Below, one piece after another: positions 33,196 through 45,288 of a stretch of 64,000 nucleotides of DNA (positions are counted from its first letter, which is position 1; every line of letters starts with the position of its first letter). This DNA is from Wurfbainia villosa (lineage: Eukaryota > Streptophyta > Magnoliopsida > Zingiberales > Zingiberaceae). Made by a program: the position numbers and the translations under genes. The stretch lies in assembly GCA_025175895.1 (NCBI GenBank), contig CM045988.1, positions 10,259,647-10,323,646 on the forward strand. The letters run 5' to 3'. The notes beneath the pieces were generated by a model. The model worked only from the letters and a program-made list of their open reading frames with translations. It made no database searches and was not told where the DNA came from.

Positions 33196-34260
33196 ATGCC
33201 GATTAGATACTTAGATGAGCTATTTTTCGGATTATACTGTGGGGATGTTATCCAAATTATAATGCATTATCATTTAGCGAAAATAGTGTTTTGCATGCAT
33301 CCTATAAACATCGACTTACTCACGGAGTTTTACTCCAATTTGAGGAGAGTTAGGGATGGTCCAGTATACTCCACTCGCATTACAAAACACGATCTAGAGT
33401 TCACTCCTGCGATCCTACAGGAGTTTTTAGAGTGTCCACCATCTGACGACTCCTTTGTATTTTATCCTACTTTTGATGAACCCTTACCAGCTCCATTTGA
33501 TCATATCTCACTAGAGTCCATGCATGATTTCTTCTTTCATCGACCTCATCCTATAGGTCAAAATATTTTTTCAATCAATAGCTTATCTGCTCCTGACAAC
33601 GTACATTATAAAGTTATTGTTGGATGTCTGTTGCCTATTATGACCTGGGGTCAGGCCAAGATTCAACCTCCCCATCTATTTCTTATATATACAATGTGCC
33701 ATTTATTAGATATCAATCTTGTATTGAACATTTTTCATTGCATAGTCCACTTTGTGTCCCCTGTGCAAGGGAAGGTCAATATGCCTTTTGGACATTTCAT
33801 CACTTCATGGTTAGCATCCATAGGCATAAATATTTCTAGGGAGACATTGAGGCCACTGTCCGACTCATACAACCATATCACTATGAGACATTTTGCATTA
33901 GCTGGCATGTGGACAGGGCCTGGGAGGATGGAGTGGCCAGCTCAGCCTCAGCCAGCTAAGGGGCTTGGAGAGCCAACTGGGGGGCATGGAGAGCCAGCTG
34001 CAGAGCTTGGCGAGGGAGCTATAGAGGAGGATGACCCCATGCTATTGGATGCACCGTCAGAGAGTCTCTCGGTGCAATTTGCACGCTTAGAGACCATATT
34101 TGAGGAGTTTCATGAGGAGGTTGATACACGATTGGAGGAGCTCATCTTAGAGCAGTCCTCCATGGCTTATCATAGTTCTTCCATAGGTCAGCAACTCAAT
34201 CAGATGGAACAACGTCAGATTAATATGTTTGAGATGATGCGGAGCTGGACCCTAAATTAG
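33196..34260 (+). CDS. Accessory ORF in element F, 354 codons, function unknown
   Basis: Open from ATG 33196 to TAG, sense to the element. Residues about 1-235 look globular (LLTEFYSNLRRV, ITKHDLEFTPAILQEFL, TWGQAKIQPPHLFLIYTM). Residues about 240-285 are low-complexity Gly/Glu/Pro repeats (GLGEPTGG, HGEPAAE, LGEG) with an acidic patch. Residues about 290-350 look coiled-coil (FARLETIFEEFHEEVDTRLE; QLNQMEQRQINMFEMM). From memory, the N-terminal part resembles a domain often annotated in plants as putative plant transposon protein; I could not search for this. It has no zinc knuckle, protease or polymerase motif. A has no counterpart, so it was gained by F or lost by A. Its survival as the longest frame in a decayed element is notable. 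Confidence 0.6.
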   Translation: MPIRYLDELFFGLYCGDVIQIIMHYHLAKIVFCMHPINIDLLTEFYSNLRRVRDGPVYSTRITKHDLEFTPAILQEFLECPPSDDSFVFYPTFDEPLPAPFDHISLESMHDFFFHRPHPIGQNIFSINSLSAPDNVHYKVIVGCLLPIMTWGQAKIQPPHLFLIYTMCHLLDINLVLNIFHCIVHFVSPVQGKVNMPFGHFITSWLASIGINISRETLRPLSDSYNHITMRHFALAGMWTGPGRMEWPAQPQPAKGLGEPTGGHGEPAAELGEGAIEEDDPMLLDAPSESLSVQFARLETIFEEFHEEVDTRLEELILEQSSMAYHSSSIGQQLNQMEQRQINMFEMMRSWTLN

Positions 34261-35922
34261 TAGCCTCCACCTCCTCCACCACCTCCGACAGATGACGTTG
34301 GTGGATGGTAGCTAGGACCATGTTTATGTATCTCCTTTTATTTTCGTAGTGAGGTCGAGAGCGTTTGAACATTTGTTTTGATTGTAGAAATGACTTTATG
34401 TTAAATGAAATATTTTGTTTTTGCAAAATTATGTGTCTTAGCTTGGTTGATGTGTATGTTTATTATGTCATGACATCATATCTCATTTAATTATCTTAAA
34501 TGTCATGGTAATGCTTAGGGTTAAGTTTTATGTCATGTACATATTTAGATTGTATTCATATGTCATGACATCATGATTATTGATACACGCTTATTTATAC
34601 TATCATTACATACCATAATCATCATTCATGCATTTAAGGTTAGTTAAAATTGATTTAAAAACAATGACATAATTTGAAGTCCTACATATAAGGGAATCAA
34701 ATAGAGTTGCCTAGAAAATGCATGAAACTCTAATAAATCTAAACCCACATCTCATAAATACATTGACCTATGTGTGTTTTTATACACCTTAGATACATGT
34801 GAGATGTTAGAAAAAAGAGTTAAGTTCAAGGTGCATAGATGTTGCATCTAGATGAACTCAAACTCATTTCAATCATAAGTATGGATCATGAGGAAAGTTA
34901 ATGTACAAGTCATGTACATCTAGCCTATAGTCTATGGTTCAAAATAGATTTTCAAAAACATTTTAAAATTAATTTAGAAAATCTTGGTGAAGTTTATCTT
35001 TTGATAGCAATCACCATTGGAGGAGTTGATACAAAGTAGGTCAAAAATATTGAAAGTTTCAATGGTTTTGAATTTTGTATCAATCTCTCATTTTAATAGG
35101 TAGTTTATTTTAAAACTATTTTTCACGCATTGTATTTCATGTAAGTAATGTACGTATGGACTTTCATAATTTTTTGGTATACATATTTTTACTTATGCAT
35201 TTCCAAACTCATTTTCTGAAAATCTAATTTCTAAAAATCAGAGATCAGTCGACTATTTCAGTATGATAGTCAACTAATGATGCCAGCAGTCGACTGTTTG
35301 TTGATCAAGTCGACTGCTAAGCTGATTCCGAGTAAACAAGGGTTGTTTATCTCACTTTCAGCTATTCCTATGTACGCTAATTGTTCCTAACCCTAGGACA
35401 TGCTTTAGAAAGCAGTGAAAGGGTAAAAATTTATTGAAAATGGATTAGGAGAGTTGTTTAGGTTGAAAATCAATTTTATGATGTGTGAAAGTTCAACTTT
35501 GAACTTTTGCCTTTAATTTTGATAACCTAGTGCTCCTATCGACTTAGGGACTCTCCAAGAACATTATTGGTGCAATGGTTAAGAGGAAGCAAGTCTTTAG
35601 GGGGAGGATATCTATCATGGGATGATGGATGTATTTTTCCTCATAAGGGAGAGAATTTGGAGAAGTGAGGCTTGCCTCTCATTTAGTGATATGAGACTTA
35701 TCACTAGGAAGAGTGAAGGCATCTTAGATATTTTTGGACTAAGAGAGAGATTATAAGATCTCATTGGGATATGAGACATTGATATCCTTGGAGAGTCTTT
35801 TTGATGTATGCCAAAGGGGGAGAAGTGAGGTTTAAGTTAGGTAAATCTTCACTATGCTTTGGCATTGGAAGTGTTTAAGTTTAGGTTATTATTAGCCTAA
35901 CTTAAATGTATTGTCAAACATC
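34261..35922 (+). other. Non-coding 3' region of element F
   Basis: From about 34440 it aligns with 50150-51690 of A. Contains TCATGACATCAT words and some CAGTCGACTG-like words near 35245-35325. No gene. Confidence 0.7.
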
Positions 35923-35936
35923 AAAAAGGGGAAGAG
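35923..35936 (+). promoter_or_regulatory. Polypurine tract of element F
   Basis: AAAAAGGGGAAGAG just before the 3' LTR, whose first bases are mutated (TATTGGTGC instead of TGTTGGTGC). Confidence 0.82.
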
Positions 35937-36077
35937 TATTGGTGCAATCAGCCTAGGTAATGATTAACCGGACTCGAATTTGACTCGAGTAGTATTTTGA
36001 TGTTTGATAATGGATTGACCATTATTTGACAATGTGTTAACTATATGGTTGACATGGGGTTGACCATATGATGGAAA

Positions 36078-36350
36078 ATTCAAGGCATGGGTACTTGGCA
36101 ATGGAAAATCCAAGTCATGGGTACTTGGCAAGGAAAGTCCAAGTCATGGGTACTTGGCATGGAAAGTCTAAGCATGAGTCTTGGCATTTGGAAAGTCCAA
36201 GCATGAGTCTTGGCATTTGGAAAAGTCCAAGGGTGTGATATTGGTGGCGTAAAGTCCAAGCTTGTGTCTTGGAAGCATAAGTCTAATGCTTGGCGGGGTA
36301 AAGTCCAAACGTGTCTTGGCAGCATAAGTCCAAAAGTACCTTGGCAGTAT
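36078..36350. repeat. U3 minisatellite (F LTR)
   Basis: Repeats of 25-35 bp around GGAAAGTCCAAGCATGAGTC and TTGGCA. Each unit contains the inverted pair CCAAG/CTTGG. Open frames over it are artefacts. Confidence 0.82.
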
Positions 36351-36543
36351 AGACACTTTTAGCATGCCAATAGCAAATGGAAGCACCTTAAGGCTAATGT
36401 ATGGATGAATAAGTCATGGATGACTTGGAGGGATCCGATATGCGTGAGGTTGATGGAGGTAGCTAGAAGGTTTAGGTATAGGCTAAGGGTGTCTAGCAAC
36501 TATGAGGGCATCATACTTGGGTTAAAACCTTATGTTTGAGGTG

Positions 36544-36872
36544 TATCAGTTGACTGGGGTTATGGACCAGTCAACAAGTCGAGTGTTTTGACACTTGACA
36601 ACCTAGTCGACACTGATCAGTCGACTGGTAGGAGTCGACTGATGCTCGACTGTTGTTCTGTGGTCCATCAGGTAGCTGCTAGAGTATAGCAGTTGGCTGC
36701 TCTAACTGGACATGAGCATAGAAGGTCTGGTTGTCGACTGAGTAATCGACTACCTATGAATCAGTCGACTGATGGGCTATCCATTAGAGTTTTTCCAATG
36801 TGGATCGGGTCGTTGTGAGACAATGACTATAGGAGGAGTCGACTATTAGATATGGGCAATCGACTACTAGGT
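36544..36872. repeat. CAGTCGACTG palindrome array (F LTR)
   Basis: About ten exact or decayed copies between the minisatellite and the presumed promoter. Confidence 0.8.
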
Positions 36873-37378
36873 AAAAATCAGCTCGAGTTGTAGCTTTAAA
36901 AGGAGCTCAAAAGGGAGATTTTTGGCAACGGTTCTTAGGACGATTTGAGGTGATTTTCTGGTGCAAGTCAGGTTCTTCAAGTGCAGTCCAAGCAACCAAT
37001 AAGCAAAGCAATCAAAGCTCACATTTGCAAAGTATTATTTACATAGTTTATTGTATTATTTTATATTTGCTTGTATCTTTTATATTACTGTTGTAATATT
37101 TTGTACGAGGTTTCTTCACCTCCGTATTGTTCTGAGGAGTCTTATTAGTGGTGTGCGCATCACTAGAGCTCACTAGAGCTCGACCCGTAGAGTAGGAACC
37201 CTAAGATTCCAAATCACATTATATTGTTGTCTTGTGCTTGTGTATTCATCTTCATCTTCATATGTGTATCTCGTATTTCCGCTGCGCTAACTGAATTGTA
37301 GAGACGAACGATCGAATTCTATCATCAAGCACGAAAATGCTATTCATCTCCCCTCTAGTGACGTACAATTCTTCTACA

Positions 37379-37890
37379 GAGACTTCTTTAACCTCCTCTA
37401 CTTCGGACGTTGAACACCTCTCAACTTCTGATACTTCACGCTCTTGAGAGGATGATCAACTTGCTTCTTTGGTCTTATCATCATCTCCACTTTAGGCCAT
37501 TGAGCATTCTTCCTTGGTCTCATCCTCCTTATCGTCTTGGACCAGTGAGGGTTTTTCATAAAGCTCGATCAATTTGCTCCATAACTCCTTTGCGTCATAG
37601 AATTCTCCTGGGCTATACAATAAATCTTTAGGAATTGATTTAGCTAACATTAACATTACCTTTTTATTAATTTTGCATTTATGATTTTGCTCCTCGGACT
37701 ACTTCTTATTCTTGAGAACTTTTCCTTTCTTATCTTCGGGAGGATCAAATCCATGCACAATGCAAAGCCAATTGTCAAAGTTATTCATTAAAAAGTATGT
37801 CATCCTACTTTTCCAGTAAGTGAAGTCTTTGCCATTGAAGATAGGTGGAACTATGATGTCATGACCCAATCCATATTTGGTCAACTCCAT
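37379..37890 (-). pseudogene. Element G gag, N-terminal part
   Basis: ATG at 37890: MELTKYGLGHDIIVPPIFNG, then FTYWKSRMTYFL and a TAG after KNKK, where Trp is expected (TGG to TAG). The same frame continues with AKELWSKLIELYEKPS and an acidic linker, with a further stop, up to the F LTR end at 37378. It resembles the UBN2/DUF4219-type gag N-terminus seen intact in A. Truncated by F. Confidence 0.8.
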
Positions 37891-37949
37891 TCTTCTTCAA
37901 CTCCTCTAGCCTTCTTCCTTGGCTGATAATCCTTGAAGAGCGACCCTTT

Positions 37950-37958
37950 CTGATACCA
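37950..37958 (-). promoter_or_regulatory. Primer-binding site of element G
   Basis: Minus strand TGGTATCAG, two bases from the LTR end. Confidence 0.8.
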
Positions 37959-38416
37959 CTTGTTGGGGATCGTTTGATGTGCTAGAGGGGATGAATAGCA
38001 TTTTTTGCTTTTGCTTTGATTCGATCGCATGCTTATCTACAAGATATTAGTGTGTAGCGGAACATACAAGAATAAATAACACAATAAAATACACGACAAG
38101 CACACATAATATATAAGATTTTACGTGATTTAGAACCTACGATTCCTACTCCATGGTCGGGCTTTAGTGTCTACACCTCTAGATCTTCTCCTTCTTGGAA
38201 ACACTCTGGAGGTGGAGAAACCTTTTACAAGGATCTTACAACAATAAGAATACAATCAAATACAAATGCACAAAAGCAAATGAAAGAAACAAGTAAAAAC
38301 ACTTTACGAGATTGCGCCTTTGGTTGCTTTGGAAGGGCTAGGAAGACCTGGAATGCAGCAGTAATTCCTCCCCAAAAGCTCCAAGAACTAGCCTCTTTCA
38401 ATGTTCCCATCGAGCT

Positions 38417-38425
38417 CCTTTTATA
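38417..38425 (-). promoter_or_regulatory. TATA box, element G LTR
   Basis: Minus strand TATAAAAGG followed by AGCTCG. S1 lies 4-8 bp upstream of it. Confidence 0.6.
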
Positions 38426-38433
38426 ACTCTACT

Positions 38434-40287
38434 TGTTAGTTATAGCCCTAGAACCAATCATGTGATGGTTGAATAGGGAACATTTTGTATCATATTCTAT
38501 AAAGGCAAAGGATTGGTTATTATATTTACGTCTTGCTTGTGCCAGCTAAATTAAATATAATAATGCCCTAAAAAAGTAGGTTCTTATCTACAGCATATCA
38601 ATTGGCAGAATTGATTATGAGAGGCTGTAGAGAACACTTTCCTAAATATTCCTAGTCAAGTATTAATATGCAAGGGCAATATTAATACATAAAGACTAGC
38701 ATGTAGGTTAATTGATGACTTGATCTCACAAGTCATGGATATATATGATATCAAGTTGACACATGGGTATATATTAGAGAATATATACTGAACTGACCCG
38801 CCATGAGAAAGTTTCATGGATCGTCATATGAGTGTCATAAACTTTCTCATGTGACTATTGGTATGAATAGTCCTCAAACCTGAAGTCACTACGGTTCCCT
38901 ACATAAGGAGTTATGTACTTTGGTATCATCAAACGTCACCCGTAATAGGGTGGACCATAAAGGTGATTACTGGGTATATAACAAATTATGCGGAGGGATG
39001 TGAGTGATGTAGATGAGATCTATCCCTCCCATATGACGGGAGTGATATCTGTGGGCCCCTTGATTGAGTAGAACTACTAAAACGCATGACCATGCTCGAA
39101 TGAGTCAATATGAGATATTGAGCTCATTTGTTTGAGTTAGTTTACTCAGGGATCAAGAAACACATAGATTGATCGAGGATGACACGGTCTATGCCTCATT
39201 GGTCAATCTGATATCAAGGATAGAAGGACACGGTCATATATTATAGTAGTCACGGAAAGGTTAGTTGGATCTTGACTTATTTCGTAACTTGGGTAGCAAT
39301 GATGTATTGCTAGATGTCGCTCATTGCTTGTGTATCTAAAAGAGTTTAGATCCACTACCAACGTTATGAGAGCCTATAGGGTCACACACAAAGAGCATGA
39401 TGATTAGAAGAATTAGTGCATTCTAGTTTGACTAGAATAATTTGGGAATAAGCTTAAGTACAAAATGGTTTTTGGACTTTAAGCTTAAAGAGAATTTTAG
39501 CTTATTGATTTAATGAGATTAATTCAATATGCTAAGCTTATTAATTTAATAAGATTAAATAAATATGTTATCATGATATCCTAAGCTAAATTGATTTAAT
39601 AAGATTAATTCAATATGTTACCTTATTGATTTAATGAGATTAATTCAATATGATAACATAAACTTATTGAATTAATAAGATTAATTCAACATGCAAGCAT
39701 GCCACATAAGCTTGATGAGGTGGAAGGAGACAAAGGGTTTTGACCTTTGGATTTCCTCCACATGTGGCCGGCCAAACAAGGATTGTTTTTCAATACAATT
39801 GATTGCATTGAATGTGATAGGAGGTGAAAGGTTTTTCCAATCCTATAAAACACTCCATGGGGTGGCTGGCCAAGTGGTTGAAAGCTTGAGTCTTAGAGAG
39901 AGCTTGGTGGTGAGAGACTTTGGTTGTGTGGCTTTTGTGAGTGTAGCAAGAAGAGTGGTCTTCTTCTTCCTTTCTCTTTTTCCCTACCTTCCTCTCCTTT
40001 AGGGACTTCTCTAGCAAGAAGTAAAGGAGAGCTCTTCTAGTTTCTTTTGTGAGACAAGAGCTTGCTCGTGTGGATACATATAGAGGCACGGACATTTGAA
40101 CGTGCTAAAGATCCAACAAACCAAGGAGAAGCGGGATTAAAAAGGGCACGCAACAAAGGTAATATTCTCATATAAGATAGGTTTTGAGAAATTAATTTTT
40201 GTACGAGGTTTTCTTTCGCAAGGATCACTTGGAAGGGATCCTATTTTTCCGTTGCGCATATGCTATTTTGCATAAAAGATCCCTACA
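38434..40287 (+). mobile_element. Solo LTR S1
   Basis: 1854 bp, TGTTAGTTAT to GATCCCTACA, flanked by the perfect 5-bp duplication CTACT (38429-38433, 40288-40292). No internal region. Its first half is clearly related to the Cop-1 LTR (TGTTAGTGAAAGCCC on the minus strand of 25505-27305). It arose by LTR-LTR recombination of a full element. No gene. Confidence 0.94.
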
Positions 40288-40311
40288 CTACTCGGGTTGA
40301 TTTTTTGCCTT

Positions 40312-40712
40312 CCAATCGACTGCTCTTACCTAGCAGTTGACTGGACACTATACCATTATCTCACAACGACTTAATCCACATCAGATTAAGTCGACCAGTC
40401 GACTATCCTAACCTAGAAGTCAACTGCTATAGGCACAAGTCGACTATCATAGGCCAACAATCAACTGCCCACCAATTTGTATCCTGACCATTTAATTCCA
40501 GTCGATTGCTCAACCCTAGTAGTCGATTGTTAGTGGCCAGTTGACTGTTAAACCCTAGTAGTTGTTTGCCAGAGCCACAGATAAGTAGTCGAGCCTCAGT
40601 CAACTACACAACCAGTTGATTGGTCATAATCCCAGTTGACTGTTTGAGTCAAACTAGGCTCTCAAATGTCATGCACTTCACTAGTCGACTGGTCCATAAC
40701 CCTAGTCGACTG
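40312..40712. repeat. CAGTCGACTG palindrome array (G LTR)
   Basis: About fifteen exact or decayed copies; the pre-S1 distance to the TATA box was about 25 bp. Confidence 0.82.
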
Positions 40713-40914
40713 GTAAATCTCAAACATGAGTTTTAACTCAAGTATGATCCTCTCATACTTGATCAACCATCCATAGCCTAGACCTAAGTCTTCTAGCCAC
40801 ATACATCAGCCTCACACCCTCAGGGTCTATTCGAGTCCTCCATGACTCCTTCACCATTCACATTAGCCTTCAGGTGCTTCCATCGACTATGTAATATTAA
40901 CCGGATCTCCTTTG

Positions 40915-41340
40915 CCAAGATTCATTTGGACTTATGCTATCAAGACTATATACTTGGACTTTACGCTGGCAAAAACCTCACCCTTGGACTTTCCGATTGC
41001 CAAGAATCAATTCTTGAATTTTCACCACCAATACTACACACTTGGACTTATATGTCCAAGACTTCAAACTTGGACTTTTCATGCCAAGGCTATTCTTGGA
41101 CTTTCCATGTCAAGTATTCAAACTTGGACTTCCATGTCAAGACTATGCTTGGACTTTCCGTGTCAAGTATCCAAACTTGAACTTCCATGACAAGACCATG
41201 CTTGGACTTTCCATGCCAAGACTAATCTTGGACTTTCCATCCAAAGTATCCAAACTTGGACTTCCATGCCAAGACCATGCTTGGACTTTCTGTGCTAAGA
41301 CCATTTTTGGATTTCCTCTCGAGTCTCACTCAAGTTTGGT
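40915..41340. repeat. U3 minisatellite (G LTR)
   Basis: Reverse-oriented version of the F/A minisatellite: CTTGGACTTTCCATGCCAAG units of 25-35 bp. Confidence 0.82.
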
Positions 41341-41531
41341 TAACTTTAACCTGAGGTTTGATTGCTCCAACAATCTCTCTAAAATAATCTCTCCCATATG
41401 AATTTGGATATCCCAAAGATCCACTTGTCATATGGTCAACCCATATTATCAAACAATGGTCATATCCATTGTCAAACATCAAAATTCTACTCGAGTATGG
41501 TCAATTATGACCTGGGTCAATTGCACCAACA

Positions 41532-41848
41532 TGTGTAACAACCATAGTTGAGGGGGGGGGGCAACTATTGCCTTATTATCTATTCGGTCGAGTCATCCTC
41601 CGCTCAATTTGACAAGCTAATTTCTGGGCCAAGGTCATTGCACCTCTGGGTCGAAGTAAGTTAACCTTAAAATTCAATGTGTCTATCATGCTGACCATGC
41701 CTTCTTTAAACTATGTGGGCTAGTTTTATTTCCTTATCAAAAATTCTTCAAGTTGACTTCCTAAAATACAATCATTATGGTATTAAAAAAAATGAATTTC
41801 CATCTAGTTAAAGGCTAGTTTATGATTTTAATATCCATGGATGGTTTC
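41532..41848. other. Unassigned spacer
   Basis: 317 bp between the end of the G LTR and LTR I, including a run of ten G (41552-41561). No ORF, repeat or known element is recognised. Possibly host or older element DNA. Confidence 0.5.
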
Positions 41849-42871
41849 TGTAGGGACCGATTTGACGTGCACTAGATGGGGGAATGAATATTGATTCTCG
41901 ATTTCATATGTGTTCGTCTACAAAATGTTAGTGCGCAGCGGAATATAGAAGCAAAATGCACATCAAAAGAAATATAAACACACATAAGCAATACATATGA
42001 TATAACGTGGTTCGAAACCCTAGTTCCTACTACATGGTCGAACTCTAGTGATGCACACCACTACTAAAAAACTTCTCCTTCTCGGAAAACATTTCGGAGA
42101 TGGAGAAACCTCTTACAGGATATTTACAACAATAAACAATAAACAATAAACTACAACCAAATACAAGAAGAAAATACAACAATAAGTAAAGAAAACTTTA
42201 CAAAGAGGACTTTTGATTGCTTGTTTTTTGGTTGTTTTGAATTTCTTTTGAAGGTTTGGAATGTAACAACACTTCCCCTTCAAAATCACCCCAAAAATCG
42301 CTACGAAATCCTCCAACTCGAGCTCCTTTTATAACCTATATAGGGCTAGATTTCTGCCTAGCAATTGACTACCAAAAGACATCAGTCGACTGCTCGCTTA
42401 TCTATTGTCTTATAATGGACTAATCCACGTTGGATTCTGCCCAACGGATATACTGACAATCGACTGCCAAGCCAGTAGTCGATTGATCAGTCTACTACCA
42501 GACATTCTGTCCTCTAGCCACCTATGACAATTTGACTACTAAACCCTAGAAATCGATTGTCAGAGCCACAGATAGCAGTTGAGCTTCAATCGACTACATG
42601 ACCAATCGACTGGTCATAATTCCAATTAACTACTCGAGTCAAAATAGACTCCCAAATGTCGTGCACTTGGCAAGTCGACTGGTCCATAACCTCAGTCAAC
42701 TGGTAAACCTCAAACATGAGATTTAACCCAAATATGATCCTCTCATACTTGATAAACTACCCATAGCCTAGACCTAAGCCTTCTAGCCACCTCCATCAGT
42801 CTCACATCCTCAGGATTCATCCGAGTCCTCCATGACTCCTTCACCCTTCACATTAGCCTTCAAGTGCTTCC
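41849..42871 (-). mobile_element. LTR I (minus), cut by element B
   Basis: Plus strand TGTAGGGACC to GTGCTTCC. Collinear with the G LTR (TATA-like CTCCTTTTATAACC near 42323, palindromes at 42362-42691), then broken by B. The left flank shows no primer site, so it is a solo LTR or the 3' LTR of a minus element. The flank CTTCC (42867-42871) should recur beyond B, outside the window. Confidence 0.78.
42362..42691. repeat. CAGTCGACTG palindrome array (LTR I)
   Basis: Partly decayed copies (ATCAGTCGACTG, AGTCGATTG, AGTCGACTGG) in the same U3 position as in G. Confidence 0.75.
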
Positions 42872-43014
42872 TGTTGGTACAATCAGCCCAGGTCATGATT
42901 AACCAGGCTCGAGTTTGACTCAAGCAGTGTTTTGATGTTTGACGATGAGTTGACCATTGTTTGATAATGGGTTGGCTATATGGTTGACATGGGGTTGACC
43001 ATATGAAGAAGAAG

Positions 43015-43400
43015 TTCAAGTGGGACACTTGGCATGGAAAGTCCGAGCATGGGTCTTGGCAATGGTAAAGTCCAAGTCTTTAGCACTTAACATGGAAAGC
43101 CCAAGCATGGGTCTTGGCAAGGGAAAGTCCAAGCTTGAGTCTTGGCATTTGGAAAGTCTAACATGGAGTTGGCATGGAAAGTATAAGGGTGTAGTTTTGG
43201 CCACGTAAGTCCAAGTGTGTAATCTTGACGGTGAAAGTTCAAGTGATAGGTACTTGATATTTGGGAAGTCTAAGGGTTGATATTGGCAGCATAAAGTCCA
43301 AGGGTGAAGTCTTGGCAGCATAAGTCCAATGGTTTGATGGCGTAAAGTCCAAGCGTGTGTCTTGGCAACGTAAGTCCAAATGTGCCTTAGCAGTGTAGAC
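43015..43400. repeat. U3 minisatellite (B LTR)
   Basis: Units with GGAAAGTCC(A/G)AGCATGGGTC and TTGGCA; S2 inserted just after it. Confidence 0.82.
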
Positions 43401-43419
43401 CATCTTAGCATGATAATAG

Positions 43420-45111
43420 TGTTGGTGTCAGCCCTTAGTGTCAATTATGAGATGATTGATTAGGGATCATGTGTATCATATTTCATTAATAAAAGACAAA
43501 GATTGTTTATTATATTTACTTTATGCATGTGTCAGCTAAAATAAATATAATAATGTCCTTGAATAGTAAGTTCTAATCTATAGTATATCAATTGATAGAA
43601 TTGATTATGAGAAGCTGTAGATAACACTATTCTTAATATTCCTAGTCAAGTATTAATATACAAGGGCAATATTAATACATGGAGACTAGCATGTAGGTTA
43701 ATGGATGACTTGATCTCACAAGCCATGGATATGTGATATCACATTGACACATGGGTATATGTATTGGAGAATATATATACTAAATTTACCCGCTATGAGA
43801 AAGTATCATGGATTGTTATATGAGTGTCATATACTTTCTCATGTGACTATTGGTATGAATAGTCCTTAGACCTGAAGTCACTATGGTTCCCTACATAAGG
43901 AGTTATGTACTTTGGTATCGTCTAACATCACACCGTAACAAGGTGACTATAACGGCGATTACTGGGTATGTAACGAATTATGCAGAGGGATGTGAGTGAT
44001 GTAGATGAGATCTATCCCTCCTATATGACATGAGTGATATCTTTGGCCTCTTGATAGAGTAGAACCACGAAATACATGGTCATGCTCAAATGAGTCAATA
44101 TGAGATATTGAGCTCATTTGTTTGAGTGAGTACTTGGGGATCAAGAAACATAAAGATCGATAAGGGGATGACACGGTCTATGCCTCATTGATCGATCTAA
44201 GATATCAGAGATAGAAGGACACCGTCATACATGATAATAGTCACGGAAAGGTTGTCGGATCTCGACGATCTTGTAACTTGGGTAGCAATGATGTATTGCT
44301 AGATGCCGCTCATTGTTTATGTATCTAAAAGGGGTTTTAGATACATTGCCAACGTTACAAGAGCCTATAGGGTCACACACAAATGACATTCTGTTTTGGA
44401 GATGGTTTCTTTTAGTTGGACTAAAAGGATAATTGAGCATATAGCCAAGATTTGAGTTAGACTCAAATTGGTTAAACTTGAGTTAGACTCAAGTTGAACC
44501 ATGGAAGATGATGCATCATCATGCATGATTAATTTGATTAATCATGCATGGGAATACCAAGAGTCTTGGTATTCATGATGAGAATTCATGAAGGAGAATA
44601 CCAAGGGTCTTGGTATTAAGAGATGTCTTAATGAGGAGATAATGGCATTTGATGCATGGGATTAAATGGACTCCTTTTGGTGTTCAACGGGTATGGCTTT
44701 TGGGTCTTCGTGTGTTTGGGCGTGCAAGAAAAGGAGCCAAGAGAGAAAGTGTTCTCTCATCTCCTCCTTCCTCTCCTTCTTCTTCCAAGAGAGTTCTTAA
44801 CATTTTACTAGGGGTTGCTATCACAACGTGACTCCAAAGCTTGTGTGGGTGCCAGTGTGGATACCATAGATATAAGGTTACTCTTACCGTATTGAGATCC
44901 GACAGCGTTTGGAAAAGCGGGATTGCGAAGGGCACGCACCGAAGGTATATTCCTCCTCTAGATAAGATCTAGACTAGAATATAGAAAATGATTTATATAG
45001 TTTTGCATGGATCTCTGGTGGGATCCGGTTTAAATTATTATTTTCGCTACGGTTGTGCGAAGTATTCACCTGCGATGTTGTGAACGTCAGATCTGGACCG
45101 GTCTCCCAACA
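43420..45111 (+). mobile_element. Solo LTR S2
   Basis: 1692 bp, TGTTGGTGTCAGCCC to TCTCCCAACA, flanked by the perfect duplication AATAG (43415-43419, 45112-45116). Its first half aligns with S1 and the Cop-1 LTR. Removing it restores B LTR order as seen in F near 36370-36390. No gene. Confidence 0.94.
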
Positions 45112-45288
45112 AATAGTAGATGGAAGTATCTGAAGGCTAGTGTATGGATAAACAAGTCATCGATTACTTGGAGGGATCCGATAGGCATGAGGCTGATGGA
45201 GGTGACTAGAAGGCTTAGGTCTAGGTTAAGGGTGGTCTAGTAAGTATAAGGCATCATACTTAGGGTAAACCTCATGGTTGAGGTGTAG

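Larger units (their letters stand above)
30496..37378 (+). mobile_element. Element F: gag-only LTR element with extra ORF, 5'-truncated
   Basis: Starts abruptly inside gag (homology to A from the motif KW..EQLQ..) and has no 5' LTR. It then carries degenerate gag, a module of about 2.1 kb absent from A (about 32345-34440) with a 354-codon ORF, a non-coding region similar to A, the polypurine tract at 35923-35936 and the 3' LTR at 35937-37378. The 3' flank GAGAC enters G gag. Confidence 0.82.
35937..37378 (+). mobile_element. Element F 3' LTR
   Basis: 1442 bp, TATTGGTGCAATCAGCC to CTTCTACA, same family as the A and B LTRs. Carries a U3 minisatellite (36078-36350), a palindrome array (36544-36872) and a TTTAAAAGG box near 36894. 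Confidence 0.88.
37379..41531 (-). mobile_element. Element G: gag N-terminus and 5' LTR
   Basis: Minus-strand element of the A/B/F family. Gag N-terminus at 37379-37890, primer site at 37950-37958, 5' LTR at 37961-41531 split by solo LTR S1. The rest of G should lie left of F but is not seen, apart from possible lost parts. Confidence 0.82.
37961..41531 (-). mobile_element. Element G 5' LTR, split by S1
   Basis: Plus strand TGTTGGGGAT to TTGCACCAACA, about 1.7 kb without S1 (38434-40292). TATA box at 38417-38425, palindrome array at 40312-40712, minisatellite at 40915-41340. On the minus strand it starts TGTTGGTGCAATTGACCC, like A and B. Confidence 0.88.

Noticed and set aside
41552..41561. 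Run of ten G as quadruplex candidate
   Set aside because: A single run without the further G tracts needed nearby; probably a homopolymer of uncertain length.
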